From Chloroflexota bacterium (GTDB taxonomy: Bacteria > Chloroflexota > Anaerolineae > JAADDB01), in contig JAADDB010000097.1 of NCBI GenBank assembly GCA_013154135.1, positions 1-9,014 on the forward strand: a stretch of 9,014 bases of DNA, in the 5' to 3' direction. The position numbers were made by a program, and so were the translations under genes. The notes beneath the pieces are model-generated. The model was not told the origin of the DNA, searched no databases, and saw only the letters and a list, made by a program, of their open reading frames with translations. Positions 6,019 through 9,014 of the stretch are shown piece by piece. The first letter of the stretch is position 1. Each line of letters starts with the position of its first letter.

Positions 6019-6027
6019 TGGTACAAT
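6019..6027 (+). promoter_or_regulatory. Extended -10 promoter candidate of the M48-ftcD-NYN operon
   Basis: TGGTACAAT contains the -10 hexamer TACAAT (5 of 6) with the TGn extension, 46 bases upstream of the GTG start at 6074. The -35 area (TTTTCC, 5999-6004) is poor. Transcription would begin near 6034. Confidence 0.5.
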
Positions 6028-6073
6028 TCGGCGGTGACACAAGGGGCGGACAAGCCCGGCAGTAGGAGGCACG

Positions 6074-7306
6074 GTGTTGGAGGATAAGGTCATCAGGGAA
6101 GGGACGTACGCGTTCGACCCCGAGCGCCGGACTTTGGCCCGGCGCTACGGTGCCGCGCGGCGTAAATGGCTGGTCCTGCACGAGGTCCTTATCCTGGGAT
6201 ACCTGATCTTGTGGCTTCTCCTTCCCCTTGCCCGCTCCCTGGAAGACGCGATCCTGCGGGTTTCCCCCTCCCTGTACGTGCGCACAGCCCTTTCCCTGGG
6301 GCTTGTCCTGGTGGGCCTGACCCTCATTGACACGGTTGTGGGCGTCTTGCAACACCGGGTTGACCGCCGGTTCGGGCAAAGTCACCAGGATTGGGAGGCC
6401 TGGGCCACGGACATGGTGAAGGTGCTGCTCCTGGAGGGGGGGGTCGCTCTGATCGCGTTTGAGGGGATAGTGTTTCTGATAGCCCATGCTGTACCTTTTT
6501 GGTGGTTCTGGGCTGCGGTGGTTGCCGCGCTCTTCTTCTTCCTCCTCATGGTCATCGCACCGGTCCTCATTGCCCCTTGGTTCTATTCCTTTGAGAAGTT
6601 GGAGGAGGGGGAAGTGCGCACACGTCTTCTCCAGCTGGCCAAACGCGCGGGCGTCCCCGTCGTTGATGTCTACCGATTTGATCTGAGTTCCCGCACCGGT
6701 GCGGCGAACGCTGCGATCTTGGGCATGGGGCATACCCGTCGTGTGGTGGTGGGGGATACCCTCCTGGACCGCTTCTCGCCGGAGGAGATTGAGGGGATCC
6801 TCGCACACGAGTTGGCCCATCATGTGCACCGGGATATCCTGTGGAGTTTCTTCATGGAGGCCGTATTTCTCCTCCTGGGCTTTCGCGTGTTAGCATGGGT
6901 GCTGCAATGGCCCCCCGTGGCGGCCATTCCCGTGGGAAGTCCACGGTTCATCGCGGTGGTCCTGTTGGTGTTTTTCCTCCTGCAGCGGGGCATGGCCCTT
7001 TTGCACAACATGTGGTCTCGCAACCGAGAGTTGTTGGCCGACATGTTTGCCGTGCACGTGATGGAAGAGGGCCATGCGTACGCGCGGGCTTTGGCCCGAC
7101 TAGGGGATCAGAATTTGATCGAACTGCATCCCCCGCGGTGGTACATCTGGCTGTACGGGACACATCCGCCGTTGGGGGAACGCATTACGTATGCTCTGGC
7201 GTGGGCCGAGATGGTTCAGGCCGAATCCGACACAGTACCCGGCGCCGGTAACGTATCCTCGGCGTCGGCTCAAATTTCGAACCATGAGGGAGGGAAGAAC
7301 TCATGA
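6074..7306 (+). CDS. Ste24-type membrane zinc endopeptidase (family M48)
   Basis: Integral membrane zinc metalloprotease of 410 residues, related to CAAX prenyl protease Ste24/HtpX. In bacteria such enzymes are linked to membrane protein quality control; prenyl processing is not implied. HELAHH at 245-250 supplies two zinc ligands and the catalytic Glu, E319 in RNRELLADMFA is the expected third ligand, and THPPLGERI (363-371) is the conserved C-terminal segment. Hydrophobic segments lie at about 34-51, 70-92, 117-139, 142-168, 259-280 and 291-310, and the soluble part RAGVPVVDVYRFDLSSRTG (191-209) precedes the active-site helix. The C-terminal 25 residues look disordered. The start is GTG 6074 behind TAGGAGG (6063-6069, 4-base spacing); TTG 6077 would give 7-base spacing and cannot be excluded. 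The stop overlaps the next gene's ATG in ATGA, so the two are translationally coupled. Confidence 0.92.
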   Translation: MLEDKVIREGTYAFDPERRTLARRYGAARRKWLVLHEVLILGYLILWLLLPLARSLEDAILRVSPSLYVRTALSLGLVLVGLTLIDTVVGVLQHRVDRRFGQSHQDWEAWATDMVKVLLLEGGVALIAFEGIVFLIAHAVPFWWFWAAVVAALFFFLLMVIAPVLIAPWFYSFEKLEEGEVRTRLLQLAKRAGVPVVDVYRFDLSSRTGAANAAILGMGHTRRVVVGDTLLDRFSPEEIEGILAHELAHHVHRDILWSFFMEAVFLLLGFRVLAWVLQWPPVAAIPVGSPRFIAVVLLVFFLLQRGMALLHNMWSRNRELLADMFAVHVMEEGHAYARALARLGDQNLIELHPPRWYIWLYGTHPPLGERITYALAWAEMVQAESDTVPGAGNVSSASAQISNHEGGKNS

Positions 7307-8223
7307 GCCGCATACCGGATCGATTGGTGGAATGTGTGCCCAACTTCAGCGAGGGGCGCCGTCAGGAAGTCATCGACCAGATTGTGGAAGCTATTCGCAG
7401 CGTGCCCCAGGTGTGGATTTTGGACGTGGAGAGTGATTGGGACCACAATCGTTCGGTGGTGACGTGCGTGGGGGAGCCCGAGGCCGCTTTGGAGGCCATG
7501 TACCGGGCCATTGCCAAGGCCGCTGAGCTCATCAACCTGGAAGAGCATCGGGGAGAACACCCGCGCATCGGGGCCACGGATGTGGTGCCCTTTGTCCCCC
7601 TTCGTGGGGTGACCATGGAGGAGGCCGTGGAATTGGCCCGTCGCTTGGGCCAGCGGGTGGGCGAGGAATTGGGCATCCCCGTGTACTTGTACGAGGCCGC
7701 CGCGACCCGTCCCGACCGGGAGAACTTGGCCAACATCCGGCGTGGGGAATATGAGGGCCTGAAGGAGGCCATCAAGACCGACCCCGACCGGGAACCCGAT
7801 TTTGGTCCCCGAGAACTGGGACCGGCCGGCGCGACGGTTATCGGCGCGCGGGAATTCCTCATCGCGTTCAACGTCTACCTGAACACCGATGATGTGAAGA
7901 TCGCCAAGCGCATCGCGCGGGCCGTCCGTCACTCCAGTGGGGGATTGCGGTATGTGAAAGCTTTGGGCATGTTGGTGGGCGGACAGGCCCAAGTGTCCAT
8001 GAACCTGACAAACTTCAAGAAAACCCCCATCTTCCGGGTGGTCGAACTCATCCGACGGGAAGCAGCCAGGTATGGGTGCACTATCACGCACACAGAGCTG
8101 GTGGGGCTAACCCCGTTGAAAGCCATGTTGGATGTGGCACAGTGGTATCTGCAACTGGACGGCTTCAACGAGTCTCAAGTGTTGGAACGTCGTTTGGAAG
8201 AGGTGCTGCAGAATGAGGAATGA
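7303..8223 (+). CDS. ftcD: Glutamate formimidoyltransferase family protein (FtcD N-terminal type)
   Basis: Predicted folate-dependent transferase of 306 residues, matching the two formiminotransferase subdomains and lacking the cyclodeaminase domain of the mammalian fusion. The classical reaction moves the formimino group from formiminoglutamate to tetrahydrofolate in histidine breakdown. Visible motifs are VECVPNFSEGR (9-19), the Asp/His stretch DVESDWDHNRSVVT (41-54), GEHPRIGATDVVPFVPL (84-100) with H86 at the place of the catalytic His of the mammalian enzyme, and NVYLNTDD (190-197). No hut genes are in the window. Members of this family can salvage 5-formyltetrahydrofolate in place of the cycloligase, a plausible role here. 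Start ATG 7303 overlaps the M48 stop (ATGA) and follows GGGAGGG; its own stop overlaps an upstream NYN start codon candidate at 8220. Family assignment is firm, in vivo role inferred. Confidence 0.92.
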   Translation: MSRIPDRLVECVPNFSEGRRQEVIDQIVEAIRSVPQVWILDVESDWDHNRSVVTCVGEPEAALEAMYRAIAKAAELINLEEHRGEHPRIGATDVVPFVPLRGVTMEEAVELARRLGQRVGEELGIPVYLYEAAATRPDRENLANIRRGEYEGLKEAIKTDPDREPDFGPRELGPAGATVIGAREFLIAFNVYLNTDDVKIAKRIARAVRHSSGGLRYVKALGMLVGGQAQVSMNLTNFKKTPIFRVVELIRREAARYGCTITHTELVGLTPLKAMLDVAQWYLQLDGFNESQVLERRLEEVLQNEE

Positions 8224-8225
8224 AT

Positions 8226-8705
8226 ATGCCCTACCTAATTGACGGGCACAACCTCATTGGCACGGGATTGTTGCCGGGCATCTCCTTGTCCGATGAGGAT
8301 GATGAGGCCAAATTGGTGCGTCTGTTGCGGCGCTTTCAGCCTCGCGTGAAGACGCACATCACCGTGGTCTTTGACCGGGGATTGCCGGGAGGATTTTCCT
8401 CCTCCCTCTCCGGGGGAGGGGTAGAGGTCATCTTCGCCGGCGCGACCGGTCAGACCGCGGATGAGGTGATTAAGGCCCGGATTCGTCGGGCTCGTCACCC
8501 CGAGGCGTTGCGGGTGGTGACGAACGATGGGGATGTGCAAAATCTGGCCCGGCGTCGCGGTTGCAAGGTGATCCGGGCCCACCGGTTTGCCCGGGAACTC
8601 CTCCGTCCCCTTTCCGCCTCCTCGGCCCGGGAGGATGTACGCTTGTCGCCGGAGGAGGTGGAAGAGTGGTTAGCCCTCTTCCAGAAGAAAAAGGGAGGGA
8701 AATGA
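8226..8705 (+). CDS. NYN-domain ribonuclease (YacP/Rae1-like)
   Basis: A 159-residue PIN-like nuclease of the YacP family; the characterised Bacillus member Rae1 is a ribosome-associated endoribonuclease. Acidic residues suited to bind metal are D6 in YLIDGHNLIG (3-12), D50 in TVVFDRG (46-52), D79-E80 in GQTADEVIK (75-83) and D101/D103 in VVTNDGDV (97-104). The C-terminal SPEEVEEWLALFQ (141-153) followed by a Lys/Gly tail is a usual end for the family. I prefer ATG 8226 because GAGGA at 8215-8219 is 6 bases away; ATG 8220 is in frame, adds two residues (MN) and overlaps the ftcD stop in ATGA. Either way it is coupled to ftcD and is the last gene of the operon. A link between folate chemistry and RNA cleavage is not evident, so co-transcription may only be housekeeping grouping. 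Confidence 0.88.
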   Translation: MPYLIDGHNLIGTGLLPGISLSDEDDEAKLVRLLRRFQPRVKTHITVVFDRGLPGGFSSSLSGGGVEVIFAGATGQTADEVIKARIRRARHPEALRVVTNDGDVQNLARRRGCKVIRAHRFARELLRPLSASSAREDVRLSPEEVEEWLALFQKKKGGK

Positions 8706-8707
8706 GA

Positions 8708-8737
8708 AAGGCCGGCGGATTTCCGCCGGCCTTTTTT
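8708..8737 (+). terminator. Intrinsic terminator of the M48-ftcD-NYN operon
   Basis: GGCCGGCGG (8710-8718) and CCGCCGGCC (8723-8731) form a perfect 9-bp GC stem with a 4-base loop, followed by six T (8732-8737). It starts directly after the NYN stop codon. On the opposite strand the hairpin is followed by only TTT, but it could also stop the minus-strand tRNA transcript, which ends at 8739. Confidence 0.92.
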
Positions 8738-8738
8738 C

Positions 8739-8814
8739 TGGTACCCCCAGGAGGACTCGAACCTCCCCACCCGGCTCCGGAGGCCGGTGCTCTATCCATC
8801 TGAGCTATGGGGGC
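8739..8814 (-). tRNA. tRNA-Arg (anticodon CCG)
   Basis: A full cloverleaf can be folded by eye on the minus strand. Acceptor GCCCCCA (8814-8808) pairs with TGGGGGT, D-arm GCTC/GAGC has a 9-base loop containing GGA, and anticodon stem CCGGC/GCCGG holds loop CTCCGGA with anticodon CCG. A 4-base variable loop follows, then T-arm GGAGG/CCTCC with loop TTCGAGT, discriminator A73 and an encoded CCA (8741-8739). It reads the CGG codon; A20 after the GG of the D-loop and C35 are the expected arginine identity elements. The first pair is G1-U72, a wobble. The gene is antisense-adjacent to the operon terminator. Confidence 0.97.
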
Positions 8815-8837
8815 TTCTTCTATCTTGTACGCCTCTC

Positions 8838-8866
8838 TATATACCACAGGATTGCCCTTTGGGCAA
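8838..8866 (-). promoter_or_regulatory. Promoter of the tRNA-Arg gene
   Basis: On the minus strand -35 TTGCCC (8866-8861) and -10 TATATA (8843-8838) are separated by exactly 17 bases, and TGG precedes the -10 as an extension. The start would fall near 8831, leaving a leader of about 17 bases before the mature 5' end at 8814. Confidence 0.65.
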
Positions 8867-8876
8867 ATTTTTCTTT
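8852..8876 (+). terminator. Plus-strand hairpin with T-run overlapping the tRNA promoter
   Basis: TTGCCC-TTT-GGGCAA (8852-8866) is a perfect 6-bp inverted repeat followed on the plus strand by ATTTTTCTTT, the form of a weak intrinsic terminator for transcripts that pass the 8708-8737 terminator. Its right arm is the -35 element of the minus-strand tRNA promoter, so it could alternatively be a protein-binding palindrome. Confidence 0.4.
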
Positions 8877-8900
8877 GAAGATGGGGATGTGGGACAAAAA

Positions 8901-8977
8901 TGAGTAACGAGTAACGATTGACGATTAAAGGGCTGGCCCCCTTTAATCGTTACTCATGAATCGTTAATCGTTCCTTC
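8901..8977. repeat. Inverted pair of heptanucleotide repeat arrays, TTAMTCG type (right locus)
   Basis: The left arm (8928 down to 8901 on the minus strand) reads TTAATCG-TCAATCG-TTACTCG-TTACTCA. The right arm (8943-8977 on the plus strand) reads TTAATCG-TTACTCA-TGAATCG-TTAATCG followed by a degenerate unit. Both start from CCCTTT edges that face each other, giving a perfect 11-bp inverted repeat (8922-8932 with 8939-8949) around a 6-base centre. Units match those at 5905-5982. The rest of the gene-free right end (8978-9014) shows nothing recognisable. Confidence 0.75.
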
Positions 8978-9014
8978 ATTCCCCCAACCACCGCCATAGT
9001 CCCCAACTGAACCC

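Noticed and set aside
5969..6829. A 286-codon minus-strand open frame opposite the M48 gene
   Set aside because: Its composition is typical antisense (His, Gln, Arg, Pro) with no domain. The plus strand encodes HELAHH and the other M48 motifs, and the frame runs through the heptad repeat.
7270..8091. A 273-codon minus-strand open frame opposite ftcD
   Set aside because: It is the antisense shadow of a well-recognised FtcD-family gene; no RBS or motif supports it.
8901..8977. CRISPR-like array at the right end
   Set aside because: The units are only 7 bases and contiguous without spacers, and no cas genes are present.

Overview
The window is a GC-rich bacterial chromosomal segment of ordinary housekeeping and membrane-quality-control genes. 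Protein style suggests a thermophilic member of the Chloroflexota (Anaerolineae-like): a lone small GroES, a TreT-type trehalose synthase, a soluble P-type-ATPase-like HAD protein and charge-rich compact proteins. That placement is inference from protein resemblance only; there is no rRNA or phylogenetic marker here. Ribosome binding sites are strong GGAGG types, and several sit close enough to decide the start codon.

Layout. Positions 114-719 (+) encode a class I SAM-dependent methyltransferase. It converges on groES (770-1048, -) across a perfect 14-bp hairpin. Further minus-strand genes follow: a YruB-type glutaredoxin with a lysine-rich N-terminal extension (1158-1499), then a 358-base gene-free stretch. 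Next comes a two-gene unit in which a HAD-like protein (2983-3444) precedes an M50 site-2-type membrane protease (1858-2973) with only 9 bases between them. Then come a TreT-like glycosyltransferase (3609-4850) and an alpha/beta hydrolase (4949-5749), each with its own strong RBS.

Positions 5750-6073 form the divergent spacer. It holds extended -10 promoter candidates in both directions, a 9-bp direct repeat, a terminator-like hairpin and two short runs of a heptanucleotide repeat. To the right lies a tight plus-strand operon: Ste24-type M48 protease (6074-7306), glutamate formimidoyltransferase family protein (7303-8223) and a YacP-like NYN ribonuclease (8226-8705). Its members are joined by ATGA stop/start overlaps and closed by a strong intrinsic terminator. 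A tRNA-Arg(CCG) gene with encoded CCA lies on the minus strand at 8739-8814 with a recognisable promoter. The right end carries a palindromic pair of arrays of the same heptanucleotide repeat (8901-8977).

Functionally the genes lean towards protein folding and quality control (GroES, M50, M48), redox and thiol chemistry (glutaredoxin), compatible-solute synthesis (TreT), one-carbon/folate metabolism (FtcD family) and RNA turnover (NYN). No mobile element, CRISPR array, defence island or phage gene is visible. I found no convincing new multi-gene system. The most distinctive non-coding signal is the dispersed heptad repeat family.
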